Origin: an uncultured Clostridia bacterium
GTDB lineage: Bacteria; Bacillota; Clostridia; Oscillospirales; Oscillospiraceae
NCBI GenBank assembly: GCA_946060825.1
Contig: CAMGPO010000013.1
Coordinates: forward strand, 1 to 10,851
Length of the DNA: 10,851 bases
Reading direction: 5' to 3'
The position numbers were made by a program, and so were the translations under genes. A model generated the notes under the pieces. The model did no database searches and had not been told where the DNA came from. It saw nothing but the letters and a program-made list of their open reading frames with translations. Below are positions 1 through 5,832 of this stretch, piece by piece (positions within the stretch are counted from its first letter, which is position 1; every line of letters starts with the position of its first letter).

Positions 1-1
1 G

Positions 2-49
2 GAGAAAATCCTCTACTTCTTCGCCACAGACACTGCGGTTACCCTATGA
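2..49 (+). CDS. C-terminal end of an unidentified protein (partial, cut by window start)
   Basis: Frame 2 of the first 49 bases reads EKILYFFATDTAVTL followed by TGA at 47-49. The codons (ATC, CTC, TAC, TTC, GCC, GAC, GCG, ACC) match the GC-rich third positions of neighbouring genes. A GC-rich hairpin starts 5 nt after the stop and sits between this stop and the stop of the convergent minus-strand gene at 91, which is the expected place for a shared terminator. Other frames are also open over so short a stretch, so the case rests on the stop-hairpin geometry. Too little is visible to name a family. Confidence 0.4.
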   Translation, partial: EKILYFFATDTAVTL

Positions 50-53
50 AAGA

Positions 54-85
54 ACCCCATCGCCGGAATACTCCGGCGAAGGGGG
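54..85. terminator. bidirectional hairpin terminator between convergent genes
   Basis: The arms 61-67 (CGCCGGA) and 72-78 (TCCGGCG) pair perfectly around a 4-nt loop, and CCCC (55-58) pairs with GGGG (81-84) outside them. The hairpin lies between a plus-strand stop at 49 and a minus-strand stop at 91. T-tracts on both sides are short and broken (TTGGTTT on plus, TTCTTT on minus), so termination strength is uncertain, but position and stem strength fit a shared terminator. Confidence 0.6.
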
Positions 86-90
86 TTGGT

Positions 91-456
91 TTACGATTCG
101 GGTGTGCCAGCAATCATGAAAGAGTAGCCAGCGATTTTGATTTCAAAAGCGTCGTCACCCCAGGGCTGCCGCTCAATCGAAGAGGGATGTAGCGGTGCAT
201 GATTGCGATGAACCTCGGCCAGATGTTCGCATGGAACGGTGAGGTAGAAAACCGCTCCGGAGCCGAGATATGGCATCTGTCCCTTTGTCACATATCCCTC
301 TGTGACGCCCAGCAGGACTGCGTTGTCGAACAGGGAGACGCCGACCAGGGGATCACCGCTTTCAGGAGGCTGAGAAAAGTCAATGCTCCAACCCGCAGAT
401 TGCAGCTGATGGGCAGTCTCATATGGATTTTGACAGGCAAGAATCGGTCTGAGCAT
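91..456 (-). CDS. VOC (glyoxalase/bleomycin-resistance-like) superfamily protein
   Basis: A 121-residue soluble protein, the usual length for a single VOC monomer made of two beta-alpha-beta-beta-beta halves. The first half (about 1-57) opens with NPYETAHQLQSAGWSIDF and carries VGVSLFDNAVLLGV. The second (about 65-118) has GAVFYLTVPCEHLAEVHR, then QPWGDDAFEIKIAGYSFMIAG, which resembles the PWG-x-x-x-F-x-V-x-DPDG-H/Y-x-(I/L)-x-(F/I) ending common in this superfamily. The His/Glu ligands of metal-dependent members are not obvious, so the activity (isomerase, dioxygenase, drug binding or ligand binding) cannot be assigned. The start has a GAGGTG SD (472-467) 10 nt upstream. It begins 25 nt after the RibU-like gene with no terminator between, so it is probably cotranscribed with it and under the same FMN riboswitch. 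Confidence 0.72.
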   Translation of the reverse strand: MLRPILACQNPYETAHQLQSAGWSIDFSQPPESGDPLVGVSLFDNAVLLGVTEGYVTKGQMPYLGSGAVFYLTVPCEHLAEVHRNHAPLHPSSIERQPWGDDAFEIKIAGYSFMIAGTPES

Positions 457-481
457 TGTCCAAATTCACCTCATGTGTGAG

Positions 482-1225
482 TTAGTGCTGGGGCTGCGGC
501 TGCGACTTGGGCCGCGCGCTGCGGAAGAGGACGGTTTCGACCCGCTTATAGAGCAGGAAGGTCAGAACAGAGACGACACAGCCCTTGAGAATGTTGAAGG
601 GGACCACGGCGAAGAGGACCAGGGTGGAGACGCTGGTGATGCTGCCGTTGACGGCGGTGCCCATGGCAATGATGGCCTCCATCGGCATCCCAAAGAGAGC
701 GGAGAACTTGGGCAGCAGATAGACGGCATTGAAGAAACTGCCGAAGACGGTCATGACCAGGGTACCGGTGGCCAGTCCGGCAAAGGCGGATTTTTTGCTC
801 TTCTTCACATGGTAGAGGATCGTGGCAGGCAGCACCATGGAGCAGCCGACGAAGAAGTTGGCGAAGTCTCCGACAAAGGCGGTAGTGGTGCCCTTGAGGA
901 AGAGCTTGATGAGGATTTTCAGCAGCTCGCAGATGACGCCCGCCACCGGTCCGAGGAAGAAACCGCAGAAGAGGGCGGGCAGCTCACTCAGATCCATTTT
1001 ATAAAAGGACGGGGCAAAAAAGAGGGGGATTTCCAGCAGCATCAGTACGCCGCCGAGGGCGGCACAGATGGCCGTCACGGTGATATACCGGGCCGAGGAG
1101 ATGGAGCGGCGGGTTTTGAGCAGCCGCTCCGCGCCCAGGGCGATCAGCACCAGGGCAGCGAATACGCCGAGGCAGACGAGGAGGAAGGACAGGTTTTCTT
1201 TTGCGCTTGCAAGCAGGTTGGACAT
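482..1225 (-). CDS. ribU: RibU-like riboflavin ECF transporter S component
   Basis: A 247-residue, very hydrophobic membrane protein. The block KMDLSELPALFCGFFLGP (about residues 75-92), followed by AGVICELLKILIK and then GTTTAFVGDFANFFVGCSMVLPA, matches the conserved core of RibU-family substrate-binding (S) components. These bind riboflavin and work with a shared EcfT/EcfA energy-coupling module usually encoded elsewhere. An FMN riboswitch directly upstream supports riboflavin as substrate. An additional hydrophobic helix (about residues 12-33) precedes the usual six-helix S-component core, which starts near RYITVTAICAALG; family members are often nearer 190 residues. The start is supported by a strong SD, GAGGTGATC (1239-1231), 7 nt from the ATG. 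The C-terminal tail is polar and rich in Pro, Gln and Lys. No ECF ATPase or T component is present in the window. Confidence 0.9.
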   Translation of the reverse strand: MSNLLASAKENLSFLLVCLGVFAALVLIALGAERLLKTRRSISSARYITVTAICAALGGVLMLLEIPLFFAPSFYKMDLSELPALFCGFFLGPVAGVICELLKILIKLFLKGTTTAFVGDFANFFVGCSMVLPATILYHVKKSKKSAFAGLATGTLVMTVFGSFFNAVYLLPKFSALFGMPMEAIIAMGTAVNGSITSVSTLVLFAVVPFNILKGCVVSVLTFLLYKRVETVLFRSARPKSQPQPQH

Positions 1226-1243
1226 AGTGGGATCACCTCAAAT

Positions 1244-1276
1244 AAAAAATCACCTGAGGAGATAATCCCCAGGCGA
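1244..1276 (-). terminator. riboswitch expression platform: intrinsic terminator before ribU
   Basis: On the minus strand an 11-bp stem (arms 1276-1266 and 1260-1250, two G-T wobbles, 5-nt loop 1265-1261) is followed at once by T6 (1249-1244). It lies downstream of the FMN aptamer and ends only 18 nt before the ribU start codon, just ahead of the SD. This is the classic arrangement for FMN-dependent premature termination: ligand-bound aptamer allows this hairpin to form, ligand-free RNA is expected to form an antiterminator instead. The antiterminator pairing was not worked out. Confidence 0.85.
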
Positions 1277-1305
1277 TGAACAGACAAAGTAACCGCAGAG
1301 CGGCT

Positions 1306-1420
1306 GCAATCTTCTTCCATCCAGACTATACTGTCGGTACCGGAGTTGCACCGGTTCGGCGCCGAAGCGCTCGCGGACTGTACCGCCGGTCGGGAATTGC
1401 ACCCTGCCCTGAAGAGTATT
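1306..1420 (-). promoter_or_regulatory. FMN riboswitch (RFN element)
   Basis: Read on the minus strand, the segment contains the hallmark conserved stretches of the RFN aptamer in order: CTCTTCAGGGCAGGGTG, TTCCCGACCGGCGGTA, AGTCCGCGAGCGC, GAACCGGTGCAACTCCGGTACCGACAGT, then AGTCTGGATGGAAGAAGA. P1 is closed by TCTTC at the 5' side with GAAGA at the 3' side. The known family senses flavin mononucleotide and turns off riboflavin synthesis or transport genes. Here it sits between a near-consensus promoter and the terminator and SD of the RibU-like gene, so flavin-replete cells should shut down this operon, including the VOC gene. Confidence 0.97.
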
Positions 1421-1435
1421 CCTTTGTGTGTCCTT

Positions 1436-1464
1436 ATTATAATATGCCGTCCGCGAAAGCGCAA
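1436..1464 (-). promoter_or_regulatory. sigma-A-type promoter of the FMN riboswitch-ribU transcript
   Basis: On the minus strand: -35 TTGCGC (1464-1459), a 17-bp spacer, and a perfect -10 TATAAT (1441-1436). The predicted transcription start, around 1428-1430, lies about 10 nt before the aptamer, as expected for a riboswitch leader. Confidence 0.85.
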
Positions 1465-1503
1465 CCCTTGAAATGTGATTTTTTCGGTGGTACACTCAGA
1501 ATA

Positions 1504-2076
1504 TCAGGCGCTGGTGTCCTCGATGGCGGCGACTTCGTCCTCCGTCAGGGAGGCGACGCCCTCTTCCGGAGGCGTGGACGGCTCGGCTGCGGTTCCGCCG
1601 CTGCCAGATTTGGCGCTCTCCGGCTTGGAGAAGCCGTGCATCAGACCGGCCCCGGCGGTGGAGGTGATGTCTCCGCCGATGACATCGCCCCTGGAGATCA
1701 GCAGCGTGGCATAGACCGGCGCTGTGGCGTTCTGATAGTTGGTAACGCTGTAGACATATCGTTTGACCTGCTTGCCCGCGAAGCGGGTCAGGTCGAAGCC
1801 CTGGCTGCGTTGCAGCTCATTGTACCGCTCGAAAACCTCGTTCATCTCCTCGGGGATCAGAACCTCCTGGGTTTCCACCGGCTGCGGATCGACCTCCCAG
1901 CCGTAGGCGGACAGGTAGGCGATGCGGCCTTCGTTGGTGCTGACGTCCGCTTCCACGGCGGCGTCCGTTCCGTCTCCGCCGCGGAGCAGGAATACCGCAG
2001 CGATGATGATGACGGCAAGAATGGCAATGACGGCGATCAGCTTCGTCCTGGAGACCTTTGCGGTCATGACTACCAT
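1504..2076 (-). CDS. membrane-anchored DUF4830 domain protein
   Basis: A 190-residue protein with a basic N-terminus and one hydrophobic helix (about residues 13-31), followed by a predicted extracytoplasmic part. Residues about 48-145 carry features I associate with DUF4830: RIAYLSAYGWEV, IPEEMNEVFERYNELQRSQGFDL, then GKQVKRYVYSVTNYQN, and ISRGDVIGGDITST with GLMHGF. The C-terminal 40 residues are a low-complexity Ser/Gly/Pro/Glu tail. The molecular function of the domain is unknown to me. The start is set by a GGAGG SD (2089-2085) 7 nt before the ATG; a second ATG three codons in is less well placed. It is divergent from the rsuA-like gene across a 77-nt gap. No clear terminator hairpin was seen after its stop, so some read-through toward the ribU promoter region is possible. 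Confidence 0.8.
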   Translation of the reverse strand: MVVMTAKVSRTKLIAVIAILAVIIIAAVFLLRGGDGTDAAVEADVSTNEGRIAYLSAYGWEVDPQPVETQEVLIPEEMNEVFERYNELQRSQGFDLTRFAGKQVKRYVYSVTNYQNATAPVYATLLISRGDVIGGDITSTAGAGLMHGFSKPESAKSGSGGTAAEPSTPPEEGVASLTEDEVAAIEDTSA

Positions 2077-2153
2077 ATTGGTTCCTCCGATCCTGTTTGA
2101 TGTTGGTGGTACAACCTATGCGGACGGGGCGGGGCATATGACGGGAGAACACC

Positions 2154-2852
2154 ATGCAGAGACTGGACAAATTTTTATCGGAGGCCGGTGCGGCCTCCCG
2201 GAAGGAAATCAAGACCCTGATTCGTCAGGGCCGTGTGACCGTGGATGGCCGCGCGGCAAGCGCGCCGGATCAGAAGATCGACGAGGGGACGGCAGTGGTC
2301 TGCCTCGACGGCGCGGTCGTGGAGGGCTACCGGACGGTGACCATCCTGCTCTATAAGCCGGCGGGCTTTGTGACCTCCACCGACGATCCCAGGGACAAAA
2401 CGGTCATGGAGCTGATCCCGGAGCGCTACCGCCGCCTCGGTGTTGTTCCGGTTGGCCGGCTTGACAAAGAGACCGAGGGCCTGCTGCTCCTGACCAACGA
2501 CGGCGGCCTGAACCACCGGATTACGGCGCCCCGCCATGGAATCCGTAAGACCTACTATGCGGAGCACGCCGGCACTGCCGGAGAAGCGGATATCGCCGCG
2601 TTCCGCGAAGGGCTGACCCTCCGGGACGGTACAGTCTGTCTGCCGGCGGAGCTGCGCCCGCTGGGAGAAGGAAAGAGTGAGATCACCGTGCAGGAGGGTA
2701 AATACCACCAGGTCCGCCGGATGATGGCGTCCCGGGGACTGACTGTGACCTATCTCCGCCGGGAGACGGAGGGCGGTCTCACTCTGGAGGATCTTGCCCC
2801 TGGCGGGGTGCGGGAGCTGACGGGGGTGGATTTATCGGTTTTGGAGCGGTGA
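2154..2852 (+). CDS. rsuA: RsuA-family 16S rRNA pseudouridine synthase
   Basis: A 232-residue cytoplasmic enzyme. Residues 1-60 form an S4 RNA-binding domain (MQRLDKFLSEAGAASRKEIK, then GRVTVDGR). The catalytic domain follows with YKPAGFVTSTDD, and the family motif GRLDKETEGLLLLTNDG contains the nucleophilic Asp at residue 104. The stretches RITAPRHGIRKTYYAEHAG and EGKYHQVRRMMASRG resemble RsuA (uridine 516 of 16S rRNA) more than RluB or RluE, but the specificity call is by resemblance. A GGGAG-like SD lies about 7 nt before the ATG. Length fits the family. The gene stands alone on the plus strand, with a divergent DUF4830 gene upstream and a spacer with a weak terminator downstream. No convincing promoter was found in the 77-nt upstream gap. 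Confidence 0.9.
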   Translation: MQRLDKFLSEAGAASRKEIKTLIRQGRVTVDGRAASAPDQKIDEGTAVVCLDGAVVEGYRTVTILLYKPAGFVTSTDDPRDKTVMELIPERYRRLGVVPVGRLDKETEGLLLLTNDGGLNHRITAPRHGIRKTYYAEHAGTAGEADIAAFREGLTLRDGTVCLPAELRPLGEGKSEITVQEGKYHQVRRMMASRGLTVTYLRRETEGGLTLEDLAPGGVRELTGVDLSVLER

Positions 2853-2866
2853 TCTCCGCTTTTGTT
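2844..2866 (+). terminator. weak intrinsic terminator overlapping the rsuA stop
   Basis: AGCGG (2845-2849) pairs with CCGCT (2856-2860) around a 6-nt loop that contains the TGA stop, followed by TTT and then a T-rich stretch to about 2872. The stem is only 5-6 bp, so this is a tentative call. Confidence 0.4.
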
Positions 2867-2970
2867 ACTTTTTACAAGGTCATATGGAACGAGAATGGCT
2901 GAAAATGACCCGCCGGATTCTGATGAAATGCAAAATCTTTTGGGTAAAAGAAACAAAAAGTAAAAGAAAA
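2865..2970. repeat. degenerate AT-rich inverted repeat in the rsuA-cdaR spacer
   Basis: A left arm near 2859-2876 (CTTTTGTTACTTTTTAC) is imperfectly complementary to a right arm near 2952-2966 (AACAAAAAGTAAAAG). About 75 nt lie between them. It resembles a decayed intergenic palindrome or terminator-like element. A 33-codon Lys/Arg-rich reading frame (2884-2985) crosses it. Beyond the promoter at 2996-3024, I see nothing else in this spacer. Confidence 0.3.
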
Positions 2971-2995
2971 ATTAAAAGAAAATGACAATTGAGTC

Positions 2996-3024
2996 TTGAA
3001 TCTTGTACAAAATTGTAGTATAAT
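2996..3024 (+). promoter_or_regulatory. sigma-A-type promoter for the cdaR-ftsEX gene run
   Basis: -35 TTGAAT (2996-3001), 17-bp spacer, perfect -10 TATAAT (3019-3024). The predicted start, near 3031, leaves a leader of about 50 nt before the regulator's start codon. The spacer holds the palindrome TTGTACAA (3003-3010), and further TTGTA/TACAA copies follow in the leader, so regulation by a DNA-binding protein is possible. Confidence 0.85.
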
Positions 3025-3079
3025 TCCCACGTTAGATTGTAGAAATGGATAATATACAATGTATGGGGGATGTCTGAAT

Positions 3080-4174
3080 ATGTCCAATCGTATTTTCCAG
3101 AGTGTTATTGCGCAGCTGAAGGAAGCCACGGAACGTACCATTGGTGTGATCGACGGGGAAGGATATGTCGTCTCCTGCAGTGATCCCGCTCTGGTCGGCG
3201 AGAAATGGCAGGACGCCGTTTTGAAGCTGGGAAGCGTACAGGACGGTATTGCGGTGGCAGGGAAGCGCACCTTCAAGACGCTGAACGGCTCCAATACATA
3301 CTTTGACTATGCCGCCTTTGCCGATGGCGACGATGAAAACGCCCGGGCGACCTGCATCATGTCTGCGGTGGCCCTCAGCGGCGCGAAGATGTATTACGAG
3401 GAAAAGCATGACAAGGGCACCTTTGTCAAGAACATCATCACCGACAACATCATGCCCGGCGACATCTACATCCGGGCCAAGGAGCTGCACTTCACGACGG
3501 ATGTACAGCGGGCCGTGTTCCTGGTGCGGCAGATCGGCCGGGCCGACGTCGCCGCTGTGGACATTCTCCAGGGGATGTTTGCGGACAAGCAGCAGAACTT
3601 CGTCCTGAGCATCAACGAGACCGACGTCGCCGTGGTCAAGCAGATTCAGCCCGGCACCGAGACCGAGGATCTCATCAAGATCGCCGAGAATATCGAGGAG
3701 ACCCTGAAGAACGAGCTGTTCACCAAGACCGTCATCGGCATCGGCACCATCGCCAACCATCTGCGTGAGCTGGCCGACTCTTACAAGGAGGCCCAGGTCG
3801 CCATTGAGGTCGGCAAGGTTTTTGACACGGAAAAGAGCATCATCACCTACGAAAATCTGGGCATCGGACGGCTGATTTATCAGCTCCCGACGACACTGTG
3901 CGAGATCTTCCTGTCTGAGGTATTCAAGAAGAACTCCATCGACTCTCTGGATCAGGAGACGCTGTTTACCATCAACAAATTCTTTGAAAACAACCTGAAC
4001 GTCTCCGAGACGTCCAGAAAACTCTTTGTGCACCGGAACACGCTGGTCTACCGTCTGGAAAAGATCAAAAAGCTGACCGGCCTTGACCTGCGCGAATTTG
4101 ACCACGCCATCGTGTTCAAGGTGGCCCTGATGGTCAAAAAATATCTGGCATCTCGGGAAAACCGGATGATCTGA
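3080..4174 (+). CDS. CdaR/PucR-family transcriptional regulator
   Basis: A 364-residue protein. The N-terminal part (about 1-125) contains RTIGVIDGEGYVVSCSDPALVGEKW, reminiscent of the diacid-recognition (PAS/Cache-like) domain of CdaR. The middle (about 140-295) fits the CdaR GGDEF-like region. The C-terminus (about 300-355) is a PucR-type helix-turn-helix: FENNLNVSETSRKLFVHRNT then LVYRLEKIKKLTGLDLRE, with the HRNT turn at 318-321. Such proteins usually regulate transcription in response to small molecules, often carboxylates. The ligand is not predictable here. The ATG at 3080 is preferred because GGGGGA (3065-3070) lies 9 nt upstream; an in-frame ATG at 3059 lacks an SD. It is 33 nt ahead of ftsE on the same strand, so it is probably cotranscribed with ftsEX. 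Autoregulation through TTGTA motifs in its promoter is an inference. Confidence 0.85.
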   Translation: MSNRIFQSVIAQLKEATERTIGVIDGEGYVVSCSDPALVGEKWQDAVLKLGSVQDGIAVAGKRTFKTLNGSNTYFDYAAFADGDDENARATCIMSAVALSGAKMYYEEKHDKGTFVKNIITDNIMPGDIYIRAKELHFTTDVQRAVFLVRQIGRADVAAVDILQGMFADKQQNFVLSINETDVAVVKQIQPGTETEDLIKIAENIEETLKNELFTKTVIGIGTIANHLRELADSYKEAQVAIEVGKVFDTEKSIITYENLGIGRLIYQLPTTLCEIFLSEVFKKNSIDSLDQETLFTINKFFENNLNVSETSRKLFVHRNTLVYRLEKIKKLTGLDLREFDHAIVFKVALMVKKYLASRENRMI

Positions 4175-4207
4175 GGCAAATTTCGGCAAATAAAAGTAAG
4201 GATAGTT

Positions 4208-4894
4208 ATGATTGAATTAACTGACGTTGTAAAGGTATATCCCAACGGAACCCGGGCCCTGGACGGCGTGAGCCTCCACATCGACGACGGTGAGTTCGTC
4301 TTTCTGGTCGGCCCCTCCGGCTCCGGCAAGTCCACGATCATCAAGCTGCTGACGGCGGAGCTGCGGCCCACCTCCGGCAGCGTGCTGGTCAACGACTTTG
4401 AGCTGGGTACAATCAAAAAGTCCGAAGTGCCCTATATGAGAAGGACGATCGGTGTCGTGTTCCAGGATTTCCGCCTGATTCTCAACAAGACGGTCTATGA
4501 CAATGTGGCCTTTGCCATGCGCGTCATCGGCGCTTCCGAGGCGGACATCCGCAAGCGCGTCCCCTATGTGCTGGATCTGGTGGGTCTGGGTCTGAAGAGC
4601 CGCCGGCTGCCGGATGAGCTTTCCGGCGGCGAGCAGCAGCGTGTCGCCATTGCCCGCGCCCTGGTCAACAATCCCACCATGATCATCGCGGACGAGCCGA
4701 CCGGCAATCTGGATCCGGCCCGTTCCCTGGAAATCATGATGCTGCTGGAGCAGATTAATGCCCTGGGCACGACGCTGGTGGTCGTGACCCACGAACGAGA
4801 GCTGGTAAACCGCTTCACCAAACGCGTCGTGGCGATCAACGAAGGCAAAATTATCAGCGACGGAATGGATGGGTATTATCAGTATGAAGAATAA
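4208..4894 (+). CDS. ftsE: cell division ATP-binding protein FtsE
   Basis: A 228-residue ABC ATPase of the usual FtsE length. Visible motifs: Walker A GPSGSGKST (35-43, Lys41), Q-loop Gln86, ABC signature LSGGEQQR (138-145), Walker B with IIADEPTGNLD (159-169, catalytic Glu163), and H-loop His195. FtsE forms a complex with the membrane protein FtsX. In Gram-positive bacteria ATP hydrolysis by this complex activates an extracellular peptidoglycan hydrolase rather than moving a substrate. The SD AAGGAT lies about 5 nt upstream of the ATG. The end overlaps the start of ftsX, implying translational coupling. All catalytic residues look intact. Confidence 0.97.
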   Translation: MIELTDVVKVYPNGTRALDGVSLHIDDGEFVFLVGPSGSGKSTIIKLLTAELRPTSGSVLVNDFELGTIKKSEVPYMRRTIGVVFQDFRLILNKTVYDNVAFAMRVIGASEADIRKRVPYVLDLVGLGLKSRRLPDELSGGEQQRVAIARALVNNPTMIIADEPTGNLDPARSLEIMMLLEQINALGTTLVVVTHERELVNRFTKRVVAINEGKIISDGMDGYYQYEE

Positions 4895-5771
4895 AAATAT
4901 CGGATATCTGGTCAAGGAGGGCATCCGCGGCATTTTCCTCCACGGCTTTATGTCCTTCGCCGCCATCTGTGTCACGGTGGCCTGTCTCATCATCGTGGGC
5001 AGCTTCTCCCTGATTATGCAGAACCTGAACCACATGGTTCTGGAGCTGGAGCAGCAGAATCAGGTTCTGGTCTATATCGATGAAAGCTACACCGAGGCCG
5101 AGGCCAAGAGTGTTGGCTCGGAGATCAATCTGATCCCCAACGTCTCCAAGGCGGAGTTTGTCTCCAAGGAGCAGGCGCTGAGCAACTTCGTGGAGGAGCA
5201 GGAAGACCCGACCATGTTTGCAGGTCTGGCTTCTGACACCCTGCGGCACCGCTTTGTGGTCACGCTGCAGAACAGCGAGCAGATGGAAAAGACGGTCAAG
5301 GATCTGGAGGCCATCCAGGGTGTCAGTAAGGTTAATGCCCACCTGGAGATTGCCAACGGCTTCACCACCATCCGCAATGTGCTGCAGCTTGTCTCCACGG
5401 CTATCATCGTTGTGCTGCTGGTGGTTTCTCTGTTTATCATCGCCAATACTGTCAAGCTGTCTCTCTATGACCGCAAGGATGAGATCGCCATCATGAAGAT
5501 GGTCGGCGCCACAAACGGCTTCATTCGGGTTCCGTTTGTCATTCAGGGCGCCATCATCGGCGTGGTCAGCGCGGCAGTGGCCTTCTTTATCGAGTGGGGG
5601 CTTTATGACGCCCTGATTGTAAAAATCGCGCAGATCGATACCCTGCAGCTCTTTACGTTTATGCCCTTTGGCGATGTGCTGGGCGTCATGGTGGCAGTCT
5701 ATGCGGCGGCTGGCCTGTTCGTCGGCATTTTCGGCAGTCTGATGTCCATTCGGAAATTCCTGGACGTTTAA
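4884..5771 (+). CDS. ftsX: cell division protein FtsX (ABC permease-like)
   Basis: A 295-residue membrane protein with the FtsX layout: short cytoplasmic N-terminus (IGYLVKEGIRGIF), TM1 about 21-44, a large extracellular loop about 45-165, then TM2 about 168-190, TM3 about 216-236 and TM4 about 263-287. The stretch YDRKDEIAIMKMVGATNGFIRVPF after TM2 is the characteristic FtsX/MacB-type coupling segment. The extracellular loop is the part that contacts peptidoglycan hydrolase partners in known systems. The ATG at 4884 gives the MK-x-x-x-x-GYxxxEG beginning typical of Gram-positive FtsX and overlaps ftsE by 11 nt; an ATG five codons earlier (4869) is possible. The M23 gene begins 61 nt downstream and is the likely partner. 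Confidence 0.96.
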   Translation: MKNKNIGYLVKEGIRGIFLHGFMSFAAICVTVACLIIVGSFSLIMQNLNHMVLELEQQNQVLVYIDESYTEAEAKSVGSEINLIPNVSKAEFVSKEQALSNFVEEQEDPTMFAGLASDTLRHRFVVTLQNSEQMEKTVKDLEAIQGVSKVNAHLEIANGFTTIRNVLQLVSTAIIVVLLVVSLFIIANTVKLSLYDRKDEIAIMKMVGATNGFIRVPFVIQGAIIGVVSAAVAFFIEWGLYDALIVKIAQIDTLQLFTFMPFGDVLGVMVAVYAAAGLFVGIFGSLMSIRKFLDV

Positions 5772-5832
5772 CCGATCCGGTTCCAAAACATCGCGCTGCG
5801 GCCTTGTCCGCAAGTTATAGGAGTAATCAATT

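Noticed and set aside
473..1279. 268-codon plus-strand frame opposite ribU
   Set aside because: Asp/Glu/Gly/Gln-rich product without motifs, antisense to an obvious membrane protein.
1487..2113. GGTGGTACA found on both sides of the DUF4830 gene (about 1487 and 2105)
   Set aside because: Only nine bases long and not extended; no target-site or mobile-element features.
3032..4189. 385-codon open frame on the minus strand opposite the CdaR-type gene
   Set aside because: Antisense shadow produced by GC-rich third positions; no family motif and it covers the well-defined plus-strand promoter leader.
5772..5832. Small hairpin between ftsX and the M23 gene (TGCGG/CCGCA)
   Set aside because: 5-bp stem without a T-tract; too weak to call a terminator.
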